Source of the DNA: G963665815 sp942492065 | GTDB taxonomy: Bacteria; Cloacimonadota; Cloacimonadia; Cloacimonadales; JAIOQZ01 | Direction: 5' to 3' | Length of the DNA stretch: 64,000 bases | Assembly (NCBI GenBank): GCA_942492065.1 | Contig: CALODV010000013.1 | Location: forward strand, 372,001-436,000 | Part shown: in pieces, positions 26,886 through 34,794 of the stretch | How positions within the stretch are numbered: the stretch's first letter is position 1 | Layout: every line of letters begins with the position of its first letter | Translations under genes and position numbers: made by a program | Notes under the pieces: generated by a model | What the model was told of the DNA's origin: nothing | What the model saw: only the letters and a program-made list of their open reading frames with translations | The model's database searches: none

Positions 26886-27953
26886 ATGATTCCTAAAGAT
26901 AAAATGGAAAGACTTGAAACAGAATATAAAGAACTGCATGAAAGAGTTATGGATCCCGCAGAAATGGGAGATCAGCGTTCATACAGAAAACTATCCAGAA
27001 GATACAACGAACTGGCTAAAATAATGAAATGCTATAACGATCTTCAGGAAATGGAAACAGAAATAGAATCCAACAATGAGATAATTCAGGAAGAAACTGA
27101 TAAAGAGTTTATCAAGCTGGCTCAGGATGAAAATGCAGAACTACAGGGAAAAGTAGACGAACTGATGGAAGAGCTGAAGGAACTGCTTACACCTAAAGAC
27201 CCTAACGACGAAAAAGATGCAATTGTGGAAATCAGAGCAGGAACAGGCGGTGATGAAGCTGCACTTTTTGCTGCTGATTTGTACAGAATGTACTCATACT
27301 TTGCTGACAAACAGGGCTGGAAAAAACAGGTTCTGTCTATCAACTCAACCGGTATTGGCGGAGTGAAAGAAGTTTCATTCTCTCTTTCCGGTGAAAATGT
27401 TTACGGTATTATGCGTTTTGAAAGCGGTGTTCATCGCGTACAGAGAGTTCCTCAAACTGAATCAAGCGGTAGAATCCATACTTCTGCAATTTCTGTGGCA
27501 GTACTTCCGGAAGCAGATGATGTTGATATTGAGATAAGTGACAACGACCTCAGAATAGATGTGTACAGATCTTCAGGACATGGTGGACAAAGTGTGAACA
27601 CAACTGACTCCGCTGTCAGAATCACACACATTCCTACAAACACCGTTGTAACCTGTCAGGACGAAAAATCTCAGCTTAAGAATAAAGCCAAGGCAATGAA
27701 GGTTCTAAGATCACGTCTTCTTGATATTGAGATTGCAAAACAGGAAGCTGAATTATCTTCTCAGAGAAGGTCTCAGGTAGGTACAGGAGATAGATCTGCG
27801 AAGATCAGAACATACAATTTCCCTCAATCCAGAGTAACTGATCACAGAATAAATTTGACATCTTATAAATTAGATGCAATTCTTGTTGGCGAAATAGATG
27901 AGTTTATTGAAGCACTTAAGCTTGCTCACAAAAACGAAAAAATGGAGAACTGA
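26886..27953 (+). CDS. prfA: Peptide chain release factor 1
   Basis: Recognises UAA and UAG stop codons and triggers peptidyl-tRNA hydrolysis. 355 aa. The GGQ catalytic motif is at residues 233-235 in 'SSGHGGQSVNTTDSAVRI'; the preceding 'RVPQTESSGRIHTSA' contains the codon-recognition region (here PQTES, within the RF1 variation of PxT). The usual N-terminal helical domain and the acidic 'EIRAGTGGDEAALFAADL' are present. GGAG lies just before the ATG. It follows DUF1385. Confidence 0.97.
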   Translation: MIPKDKMERLETEYKELHERVMDPAEMGDQRSYRKLSRRYNELAKIMKCYNDLQEMETEIESNNEIIQEETDKEFIKLAQDENAELQGKVDELMEELKELLTPKDPNDEKDAIVEIRAGTGGDEAALFAADLYRMYSYFADKQGWKKQVLSINSTGIGGVKEVSFSLSGENVYGIMRFESGVHRVQRVPQTESSGRIHTSAISVAVLPEADDVDIEISDNDLRIDVYRSSGHGGQSVNTTDSAVRITHIPTNTVVTCQDEKSQLKNKAKAMKVLRSRLLDIEIAKQEAELSSQRRSQVGTGDRSAKIRTYNFPQSRVTDHRINLTSYKLDAILVGEIDEFIEALKLAHKNEKMEN

Positions 27954-28007
27954 TAAAACAGTCATGGACCGGAAAACAGCTGATTTTTTAAAAAAGCGGA
28001 AAGAACA

Positions 28008-29270
28008 ATGTTAGTCATATACTTTGTATTAATTGTTCTTTTCATCCTATTAGCCGGATTTTTCTCAGGTATGGAAACCGGATTGATATCACTCGATAAA
28101 ATTAAACTGGAAAAAGAATCCAGAAATAGTAAATCAAAAAAGAGAATTCTCAATTTTCTGGAAAAACCTGATAAGATGTTAGGAACTACACTTATTGGAA
28201 CAAATATATCTATTGTTGTTGTTTCATCATTAAGTGTACTTTTTATTGACCAACTTGGAGCAAAAGAATTAGTTCAGATCAATAAAGAGTTGTTTCCATT
28301 GGTCACAGCGGGAGTAATTCTTTTATTTGCAGAAATTATTCCTAAATCTCTTTATAGAGAACATGCAAATCATTTTGTGCCCAGAATGTTTCCGGCAGTA
28401 AGTTTCTTCTACTTCATACTGAAACCATTCGTAGCTATAATCTCATTCTTTAATAAGACCCTGACCTCCAGATTCAAACTACCTGAAGAAAATCAGTACA
28501 TTATGCTGACCAGAGATGATATCCATTATCTGCTGACAGAAAGTGAAGATGAAGTTGAACTGGAAGAAGAACAAAGGGAAATGCTGGTGGAAGCTCTCGA
28601 ATTCAACGAGCTTAAAGCCAGAAACGTAATGATTCCACGTACTGACCTTATTGCGCTGGAAGATACCATGCCTGTCTCTGAGATTCTTAAGATTGCCAGA
28701 GAAGAAGGATATACCAGATTCCCGGTTTACGAAGACACTCAGGATAAAATAATAGGAATTCTCATTATATACGATCTGCTGAAACATGAAGATACAAAAG
28801 GGATGACTGCCAAAGACTTTGTCCGGGCACCTTATTTTGTTCCGGAAACTATGGACGCAGTAACTCTCCTCAGGGAAATGCAGTCACGACGAATCACCAT
28901 GACCATTGTTGTGGATTCTTATGGTGGAACTGCCGGTCTGGTTACGATTGAAGACATCCTTGAAGAGATCGTAGGCGAAATTGAGGATGAATATGACGAA
29001 GATATCGAAAAAGATATTGAAGTTATAAGCGATGGAGTTTACATCGTACAGGGATATGTGGATGTTGATGACCTTAACGATCTGTATGATCTTGATCTGC
29101 CCGAAAGCAGCAAGTACCAGACAATAGCCGGACTCATTATCAATGAGTTATCCAGAATTCCTACTCAAGGACAAAAGCTGACAATAAACGGGTGGAGAGT
29201 TCAGATTCTTAACGTAACAAGAAGAAAAATAAGTAAAGTAAAAATCTCCAGATTACCGGATACAAACTAA
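28008..29270 (+). CDS. CNNM/CorC-type membrane protein with CBS pair (hemolysin family)
   Basis: 420 aa: an N-terminal DUF21 membrane domain with about four segments (from 'LVIYFVLIVLFILLAGFFSGMETGLISL', including the conserved 'GMETGLISLD'), then a CBS pair (about residues 205-330; 'VMIPRTDLIALE', 'YTRFPVYED', 'GGTAGLVTIEDILEEIVGEI') and a C-terminal CorC/HlyC domain (335-418). This family moves or senses magnesium or cobalt; the CBS domains bind ATP/Mg. The 'hemolysin' name is historical. A GGAAAGAACA RBS-like stretch precedes the ATG. Confidence 0.92.
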   Translation: MLVIYFVLIVLFILLAGFFSGMETGLISLDKIKLEKESRNSKSKKRILNFLEKPDKMLGTTLIGTNISIVVVSSLSVLFIDQLGAKELVQINKELFPLVTAGVILLFAEIIPKSLYREHANHFVPRMFPAVSFFYFILKPFVAIISFFNKTLTSRFKLPEENQYIMLTRDDIHYLLTESEDEVELEEEQREMLVEALEFNELKARNVMIPRTDLIALEDTMPVSEILKIAREEGYTRFPVYEDTQDKIIGILIIYDLLKHEDTKGMTAKDFVRAPYFVPETMDAVTLLREMQSRRITMTIVVDSYGGTAGLVTIEDILEEIVGEIEDEYDEDIEKDIEVISDGVYIVQGYVDVDDLNDLYDLDLPESSKYQTIAGLIINELSRIPTQGQKLTINGWRVQILNVTRRKISKVKISRLPDTN

Positions 29271-29303
29271 AAATAAATCAGAAAACCTGAACAGGGGATT
29301 GCT

Positions 29304-30506
29304 ATGCAAATTTTTAAGACTAATATACTGAATCCTTTATCAAAAGACTCTGCCGAACTCAAGCAAAACGTCTTTATCACCATAGATGAATCTGAAATTG
29401 TAAATATCTCAGACAGCATAGAACCTGATCAGGAATTTACAGATTATACAAGCTTTATATGTATGCCCGGTTTTATTGATACCCATGTACACCTCTCTCA
29501 GTATTTTGTGAGAGGTAAATACGAACCTGCCCTGCTCGACTGGCTGAACAAATACATCTTCAGCGAAGAACGAAAGTCAGCTGATGAGAACTATGCTCTG
29601 GAAACTGCTCTTCGATTCTTCAACGAACTGATCCACTGCGGAACGACAACATCTGTAGTGTATACATCCGTGTTTAAAACTGCCACGGATGCAGCTTTCA
29701 GAATTGCTGAATCACTCGGTGTCCGTACTATAATCGGTAAAGTTATGATGGACTGTAACTCTCCGGAATTCCTGCAGGAAGATACAGATACATCCGTTGA
29801 GCAGAGTATAGAGCTGTTCGAGAAATGGAATAAGAAAACACCTCTCCTGGAGTACGTGTTTACTCCAAGATTTGTCCCGGTCTGCTCGGAAAAACTCATG
29901 AAAATGACCGGTGATTACGCCCGGAAAAACAATGCTTATATACAAACCCACCTTTCGGAAAACCTGAAGGAAGTAGAGCTGGTGAAAAGCATGTATAATA
30001 AACCGTATGCAGATGTCTATAATGACTGCGGTATTCTTACTCCTAAAACCATTATGGGACACTGTATCCACCTTACTGACTACGAAATGGATCTTCTGCA
30101 CAACACAGGCACAACCATTGCCCATTGTCCTGATTCAAATTTCTTCCTGCGATCAGGAGAGTTCCCTGTTGTTAAAGCACACGAACATGACCTGTTATTC
30201 GGTCTTGCTTCTGATGTTGGAGCAGGGACAAGCCTTTACATGCCGTACATTATGAAAATGATGCTCTACAGACAGAATAATTTCTCCATGCCGCTTTCCG
30301 CTCCGTTCTATTACTCAACTCTGGGAGCAGCAAAAGCACTCCGTAAGGATGATATTATCGGCTCAATCGAAGTGGGTAAACAGGCAGATTTCCTCTTTAT
30401 GAAACTGAGAAGTATGGAAGTCCATGAGCTTCTTTCAGACCTGATCTTTGTCAGCAAAAGAGATGCGATAAAAGCGGTTTATATAGCTGGGAAAAAGGTT
30501 TTGTAG
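29304..30506 (+). CDS. guaD: Guanine deaminase
   Basis: Hydrolyses guanine to xanthine and ammonia. The 400-aa amidohydrolase shows 'MPGFIDTHVHLSQY' (metal HxH and the substrate-contacting Q/S-Q position), 'HCGTTTSVVYTSV', 'YVFTPRFVPVCS' (the TPRF motif of guanine deaminases), 'AYIQTHLSEN', 'IMGHCIHLTDYE', 'AHCPDSNFFLRSG' and 'GLASDVGAGTSL' with the metal Asp. Taken together these fit GuaD better than cytosine or atrazine-type deaminases. It lies 33 bases downstream of the CorC-like gene on the same strand; no purine-transport gene is adjacent. Confidence 0.88.
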   Translation: MQIFKTNILNPLSKDSAELKQNVFITIDESEIVNISDSIEPDQEFTDYTSFICMPGFIDTHVHLSQYFVRGKYEPALLDWLNKYIFSEERKSADENYALETALRFFNELIHCGTTTSVVYTSVFKTATDAAFRIAESLGVRTIIGKVMMDCNSPEFLQEDTDTSVEQSIELFEKWNKKTPLLEYVFTPRFVPVCSEKLMKMTGDYARKNNAYIQTHLSENLKEVELVKSMYNKPYADVYNDCGILTPKTIMGHCIHLTDYEMDLLHNTGTTIAHCPDSNFFLRSGEFPVVKAHEHDLLFGLASDVGAGTSLYMPYIMKMMLYRQNNFSMPLSAPFYYSTLGAAKALRKDDIIGSIEVGKQADFLFMKLRSMEVHELLSDLIFVSKRDAIKAVYIAGKKVL

Positions 30507-30550
30507 GGGGAAAAAGGAAGAGCGGTAAGAGAATTTCTGGTTCAAAACAC

Positions 30551-30958
30551 TCAAATAGTTACTATCTTAATTTCATTTTCTCTCTTTGAAGCCCTAAATT
30601 GGAGTACTTTGTAAAAGCTTTTATCAATGATAATATCGAATTCCCCAAAGCCTCGAAAATACTCCATAGGCTCCTTTGAACAGTATATGTGTAACTTATC
30701 ATCTGATTCCCATTCAGCATAAATTATCGCATCTGCATCGAACATTAAGTATTTGTTATCATTGATACTTAGTATATAGTATCTGATACTGATTGGATTA
30801 TACATAACACCATAACACGAAAGTTCATTAATACTATTCGGAGATTTAATTTCCTTAACGAGAATATAATTACTGTTTTTACTGTCAGATTGTTTTAGTA
30901 GAATTAGAGTGAAAAGAACTGTAAGAATAATGACAGTTGCTATAAGCCTTTTTTTCAT
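30551..30958 (-). CDS. Small exported or membrane-anchored protein, paralogue of its upstream neighbour
   Basis: 135 aa; no family recognised. A single N-terminal hydrophobic segment (MKKRLIATVIILTVLFTLILL) precedes a small beta-rich domain. That domain resembles the one in the next gene: 'IKSPNSINELSCYGV' versus 'IQSPNRENILTCHVL', 'AIIYAEWESDDKLHIYCSKEPMEY' versus 'MIFGKWENDSEVTILSNKPIVKY'. The ATG at 30958 follows the neighbour's stop by one base; an in-frame TTG 15 bases upstream is unlikely. The pair probably arose by tandem duplication. Function unknown. Confidence 0.7.
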   Translation of the reverse strand: MKKRLIATVIILTVLFTLILLKQSDSKNSNYILVKEIKSPNSINELSCYGVMYNPISIRYYILSINDNKYLMFDADAIIYAEWESDDKLHIYCSKEPMEYFRGFGEFDIIIDKSFYKVLQFRASKRENEIKIVTI

Positions 30959-30959
30959 T

Positions 30960-31328
30960 TTACAACCTGACAAATGAAGTATCCGGTAAAGATATTAGTG
31001 TTGAATCAACAATAACATGTAATAAAAATGTATCAGATTCTGCGAGATACTTCACTATGGGTTTATTAGAAAGTATGGTTACTTCTGAATCATTCTCCCA
31101 TTTACCAAAGATCATACAATCTTCTGTAAATTCTATATATGGTTCTGCATTTATCTTTATCAAGTACCCTAATGTGTTACTACTTAAGAGCCCATGTAAT
31201 ACATGGCACGTTAATATATTTTCTCTATTGGGAGATTGTATTTTAGCCGTTACAACACCCTTGATATCATCCTGCTGAACACATGCAGCAAGCATAATAG
31301 CAATAACAGCTAAACCTAAATACTTCAT
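30960..31328 (-). CDS. Small lipoprotein, paralogue of the downstream gene
   Basis: 122 aa with a lipoprotein signal (VIAIMLAACVQQ; lipobox LAAC) followed by a compact beta-rich domain shared with the downstream gene (see its motifs). The ATG at 31328 is preferred because it gives a proper signal peptide; an upstream in-frame ATG at 31376 would put 16 polar residues before the signal and has no RBS. No known domain. The two form a small minus-strand operon flanked by non-coding DNA, which suggests an accessory patch. Confidence 0.68.
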   Translation of the reverse strand: MKYLGLAVIAIMLAACVQQDDIKGVVTAKIQSPNRENILTCHVLHGLLSSNTLGYLIKINAEPYIEFTEDCMIFGKWENDSEVTILSNKPIVKYLAESDTFLLHVIVDSTLISLPDTSFVRL

Positions 31329-31646
31329 AAATCTTCTATTTTGATTATGTTCTGAATGTTGTTCTATTGAATCCATAGTATTTAACTAAAGACCGTTTCT
31401 ATGTCTCGTTATCGAAATAAATCGCTTAAGTTGCATAAACATAACTCCAATCTCCATTATCAAAATATAATAGAGCTCATTAGTGGCAAAAGGTCAAGGA
31501 AAACCCAAATTCACAAGCCTATAGACAAAAAATTTCACTTAGAAGAAATGCTTTTTTAACGGTACTATACATGAAATAATTATGTAATACTGAAATTATG
31601 TTAACCTTGATTCAGAAGATACTCTAAATGGCTCTTATTTATTGAA
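31329..31646. other. AT-rich intergenic region without recognised features
   Basis: 318 bases upstream of the small lipoprotein gene and downstream of the DUF5071-like gene. No convincing ORF, hairpin with T-run or repeat was found. The promoter of the lipoprotein pair must lie here but no clear -35/-10 pair stands out. Confidence 0.4.
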
Positions 31647-32096
31647 CTATGAAACCAAATCAACAGATTCTAAGCAAGTCATGGATTCCTTTGAAATAAC
31701 AGTATCACGATAAAAATCAATTTTTTTCAAAAGATATTTTATTCCCCCTAACCATTCAATATCTTCTTCCTTTCGTGCAATTGTAATTGCATTTTCAATT
31801 TTGCTTATATCAATCAATGTTTTATTAGATTCTATAAGTAAGATTATATCTTGTATCCCTGGCCAGTTTAGATCCTGAAACCATTGCAGCAACAAACCAA
31901 AATTCTCCTGAACTTTTTCAAAATCTACTTTCCCAAGGAAAATAGATAATTTATACCATAACATTTTGTCTTCTATGAAAAATAAATGTTTTAATAAATT
32001 ATCATCCGAACTATTTATGTAATCAGAAAGCTCTCTTACCTGAGAAGCATCATCCAGATCCATTTCTTTAAAATACGTTATAATTTCGTTCTGCAT
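31647..32096 (-). CDS. DUF5071-like small protein
   Basis: 149 aa, soluble, acidic and helical. The segment 'LLQWFQDLNWPGIQDIILLIE' followed by 'IARKEEDIEWLGGIKYLLKK' matches the pattern I know for DUF5071 (WxQDxNWP and a trailing D-x-x-W helical repeat), a family of unknown function. The start at 32096 is fixed by AAGGAG six bases upstream (MQNEIITYFKEM); a longer frame upstream has no RBS. It stands alone between non-coding regions; DUF5071 genes are often found near toxin-immunity genes, but no toxin gene is visible here. Confidence 0.7.
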   Translation of the reverse strand: MQNEIITYFKEMDLDDASQVRELSDYINSSDDNLLKHLFFIEDKMLWYKLSIFLGKVDFEKVQENFGLLLQWFQDLNWPGIQDIILLIESNKTLIDISKIENAITIARKEEDIEWLGGIKYLLKKIDFYRDTVISKESMTCLESVDLVS

Positions 32097-32290
32097 TTTG
32101 CACTCCTTATCCTTACTATGTCTAAACTGAGAACAATAGTGAAATGTGGTCAAGGAAATTGTTTCTATGTTTTTCAAAATATACTACAAACTGTGACGCT
32201 CCTCCGGAGCTCGAAGAACTAGACATGAACTATGCTTTGCGTTAGACTTATTTAAATGGATATGCTGATGCATTGTGTCAAAGGCTTCTA

Positions 32291-32568
32291 CCACGCTCAC
32301 AGTGTGTAAAAACAGGTTTTTGCCGTTTGATTCACTCAAAAACTAATCCCTTCGACTCCGCTCATAGTGTGTGTAAAAACGTAAGATTTTCCGTAATTTT
32401 CAGTAACTTGCGTCGCAGGTTTTCCCGATTCTTCGGGACTCAACCAACTTAACTAATTGATATGCAATAACTTTAAAGCTCCCTGAGTCCCGATAAAGTC
32501 GGGAAAGGGAATATACTTGAACAAAAGAAACGACAAAAATTGCGTTTTTACACAGTCTGTCAGGGAGC
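32291..32568 (+). repeat. Dispersed palindromic intergenic repeat, copy 2 (longest copy)
   Basis: The core at 32411-32510 has arms TTCCCGATTCTTCGGGACTC and GAGTCCCGATAAAGTCGGGA, which are imperfect reverse complements around a variable AT-rich centre. Outside it are 12-bp perfect inverted repeats, TGTGTAAAAACG (32370-32381) and CGTTTTTACACA (32543-32554). To the left are two partial copies of the module CGCTCACAGTGTG...ACTAATCCC shared with copy 1. No ORF is inside. The organisation resembles a MITE or REP-type element. Confidence 0.82.
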
Positions 32569-32670
32569 AACCACACCTATACAACCCGTAACACTATTGT
32601 AATTATGATCAAAAGTACGTCTTCAGAAATAACCACTAACATCCATTTCAAACTTTTGTTTTTCAAAAAC

Positions 32671-32699
32671 TTGACAGCAAACATTTTGACATATATTCT
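32671..32699 (+). promoter_or_regulatory. Promoter candidate for the EIIA-antiporter operon
   Basis: TTGACA (32671-32676), 17-base spacer, TATTCT (32694-32699). It lies about 65 bases upstream of the EIIA start, and the gene has its own GAGAGGTGAAA RBS. A second TTGACT at 32712 is not followed by a good -10. Confidence 0.65.
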
Positions 32700-32762
32700 T
32701 ATAAAAAAAAATTGACTTTAAACTTACATCATTAAACCCGACTCTAATAGAGAGGTGAAACT

Positions 32763-33224
32763 ATGAAAAATAATTTTAATATTTCGGAATTATTTGATGC
32801 TGATTATATCGTTGATCTCGGTAAATGCACCAAAAAAGAAGCTCTTGATACAATGCTGGAGCTTATCTGTAAGAATGAACTGATTACCGATTGTAAGAAG
32901 TTCAAAAAAAGTATTCATGACAGAGAAAAACTCATGAGTACCGGTATCGGTTATGGTATTGCCATCCCACATGCACGTCATTCATCAGTAAAAGATTTTG
33001 TAATTGCCGTTGGTCGATCCAGAGAAGGTATAGAATACGAATCAATTGACGATAACCCTGTTCATCTGATATTCATGATAGGTGCATCTGATAAACAGGA
33101 CAAAGATTATATCAAACTTCTTTCCAAGCTTGTTCTCCGTTTGAAGAATAAGGATATTTACGATAACCTTCTGAAAGCTGATACAGCTCAGGAAGTATAC
33201 GAAATATTCCAAAGCAGAGATTAG
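32763..33224 (+). CDS. PTS EIIA type-2 domain protein (PtsN/fructose-like)
   Basis: 153 aa, a single EIIA domain of the fructose/mannitol/nitrogen class. The phospho-His is His70 in 'GIAIPHARHSS'; the upstream 'DREKLMSTGIGYG' is typical. No EIIB or EIIC partner is encoded nearby. Instead the next gene, 3 bases away, is a cation:proton antiporter, followed by a PII-like protein. Such lone EIIA proteins usually act as regulators through their phosphorylation state, so here it may tune the antiporter; that is inference from position. Confidence 0.9.
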   Translation: MKNNFNISELFDADYIVDLGKCTKKEALDTMLELICKNELITDCKKFKKSIHDREKLMSTGIGYGIAIPHARHSSVKDFVIAVGRSREGIEYESIDDNPVHLIFMIGASDKQDKDYIKLLSKLVLRLKNKDIYDNLLKADTAQEVYEIFQSRD

Positions 33225-33227
33225 CCT

Positions 33228-34451
33228 ATGATATCCGAACACATGCTGCTGCTCTTTCTCGGTGGTTCGGTTATCCTTTCTCTGATAATCGCCCGGGGAG
33301 CATCATCTTTAAAAACACCCCTGATCGTTGGTTATATTGTTGCAGGCGCTATTGTAGGTCCTGCTGTATTCAATATAATCACCAAAGAACAGGTGGACTC
33401 GCTGAATATAATCAACCTGATTGTGCTGTCATTAATCGGTTTTGGTATTGGCGGTGAGCTTCAAATATCTGAGATTAAAAAACTCGGTAAACAAATCATA
33501 ATGATTGTTCTGCTGGAAGCTCTCGGAGCCTTTATACTTGTCTCTGTTGCCAGTTCTATTCTACTGAAGAACGTTCCTCTGGGAATTATCTTCGGAGCAT
33601 TGGCATCAGCTACAGCACCTGCCGGAACTGTTGAAGTTATCAAACAATACAAAGCTAAAGGTTCATTGACAACCACTCTGTACGCTGTTATGGCTTTTGA
33701 TGATATCCTTGCCCTGATCCTGTACTCAATTTCTTTCCCGGTCGCAATGATATTCATGGATTCAGCAAGCTCGGTTGATGTAAGCATTGGAACCGCCTTG
33801 CTGCATGCCGGAAAAGATCTCGGATTAGCTATCCTTATAGGCGGAGTTATTGGCTACATCCTCACATTTGTTTTCAGATATGTCAGAAGCAAGCTTAATA
33901 TCCTGCAGATTTCTCTGGCTGTAATCCTTATAAACTGCGGTCTGTCTGAACTGCTGGACATCTCCCCTATCATGCTCAACATGGTTATGGGTATTGTACT
34001 TGTAAACAGAGAAAAACTGATTGCTTCCAAGGTCTTTACCACACTCGGTGAATGGTCACCACCCATGTATATATGGTTCTTTGTGCTGATAGGTGCTCAC
34101 CTGAACCTTAAACTCATACATGACTACTGGCTGTTTATTGTTGTATATATTGTAGCCAGATCATTCGGAAAATGGGGAGGCACATTTCTTGGAGCTACAA
34201 TCACCAAAGCCGAGAAAAAAATCAGGAATTATCTGGGTCTCGCGCTGTTCTCTCAAGCCGGTGTGGCAGTAGGTCTGGCACTGGCTGCAGCAAAAGTTCT
34301 CCATGCAAAAGGAGATCACGAACTGGCAGAGTATCTTCTCAGTTCTATCACAGCAACCACATTCATCGTAATGCTTATTGGACCTATCTTTGCAAAAATC
34401 GCTTTACTTAAATCCGGTGAAGCTAAACATATTGAAACGAAAAGGAAATAA
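33228..34451 (+). CDS. Cation:proton antiporter (CPA family, Na+/H+ exchanger type)
   Basis: 407 aa with about twelve membrane segments. It begins 'LLLFLGGSVILSLIIARGASSLKTPLIVGYIVAGAIVGP', the N-terminal pattern of KefB/NapA-like exchangers, and has the unwound segment 'ASATAPAGTVEVIKQYKAKG' and the core 'AVMAFDDILALILYSI' with an Asp pair at the ion site. There is no C-terminal TrkA-N domain. It lies between a lone PTS EIIA gene and a small PII-like gene with 2-3-base gaps, so the three are one operon. The transported ion (Na or K) cannot be read. Confidence 0.88.
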   Translation: MISEHMLLLFLGGSVILSLIIARGASSLKTPLIVGYIVAGAIVGPAVFNIITKEQVDSLNIINLIVLSLIGFGIGGELQISEIKKLGKQIIMIVLLEALGAFILVSVASSILLKNVPLGIIFGALASATAPAGTVEVIKQYKAKGSLTTTLYAVMAFDDILALILYSISFPVAMIFMDSASSVDVSIGTALLHAGKDLGLAILIGGVIGYILTFVFRYVRSKLNILQISLAVILINCGLSELLDISPIMLNMVMGIVLVNREKLIASKVFTTLGEWSPPMYIWFFVLIGAHLNLKLIHDYWLFIVVYIVARSFGKWGGTFLGATITKAEKKIRNYLGLALFSQAGVAVGLALAAAKVLHAKGDHELAEYLLSSITATTFIVMLIGPIFAKIALLKSGEAKHIETKRK

Positions 34452-34453
34452 TT

Positions 34454-34771
34454 ATGTACATGATATTACAATTGTTTGAAGAAAGATATCAGGACGACAT
34501 ATCAATGGCACTCACAGAATCAGGGATTGAAAATTCAATCATCCTTTCAGGTGAATCTCTGGTGCATAAAATGGCTTTCAATATGCCTTTATTTGCCGGA
34601 TTCAGGAACTCTATTGACTCTGATACTGCATACTCGACTATATTTATGGCGGTCGTGGAAAAAGAACAAGTTGACTTTTTATTGAAGGAATTGAAACTTT
34701 CGGGAATTAATTTCATTGAAGATAACCTTGGCAGTATCGTATTATTGCCAATCGAAAAAATATATCAGTAA
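34454..34771 (+). CDS. Small PII-like regulatory protein
   Basis: 105 aa with a ferredoxin-like, PII-type strand/helix pattern: 'MYMILQLFEERYQDDISMALTESGIENSIILSGES', a loop, then 'AYSTIFMAVVEKEQVDFLLKELKLSGI' and 'GSIVLLPIEKIYQ'. The T-loop region is not conserved with GlnB, so it is not GlnB/GlnK. Proteins of this size and pattern often trail antiporter or transporter genes and bind nucleotides to gate them. The start is 2 bases after the antiporter stop. The assignment is by pattern only. Confidence 0.65.
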   Translation: MYMILQLFEERYQDDISMALTESGIENSIILSGESLVHKMAFNMPLFAGFRNSIDSDTAYSTIFMAVVEKEQVDFLLKELKLSGINFIEDNLGSIVLLPIEKIYQ

Positions 34772-34794
34772 AAACATAAAAATTCGGAGGAATT

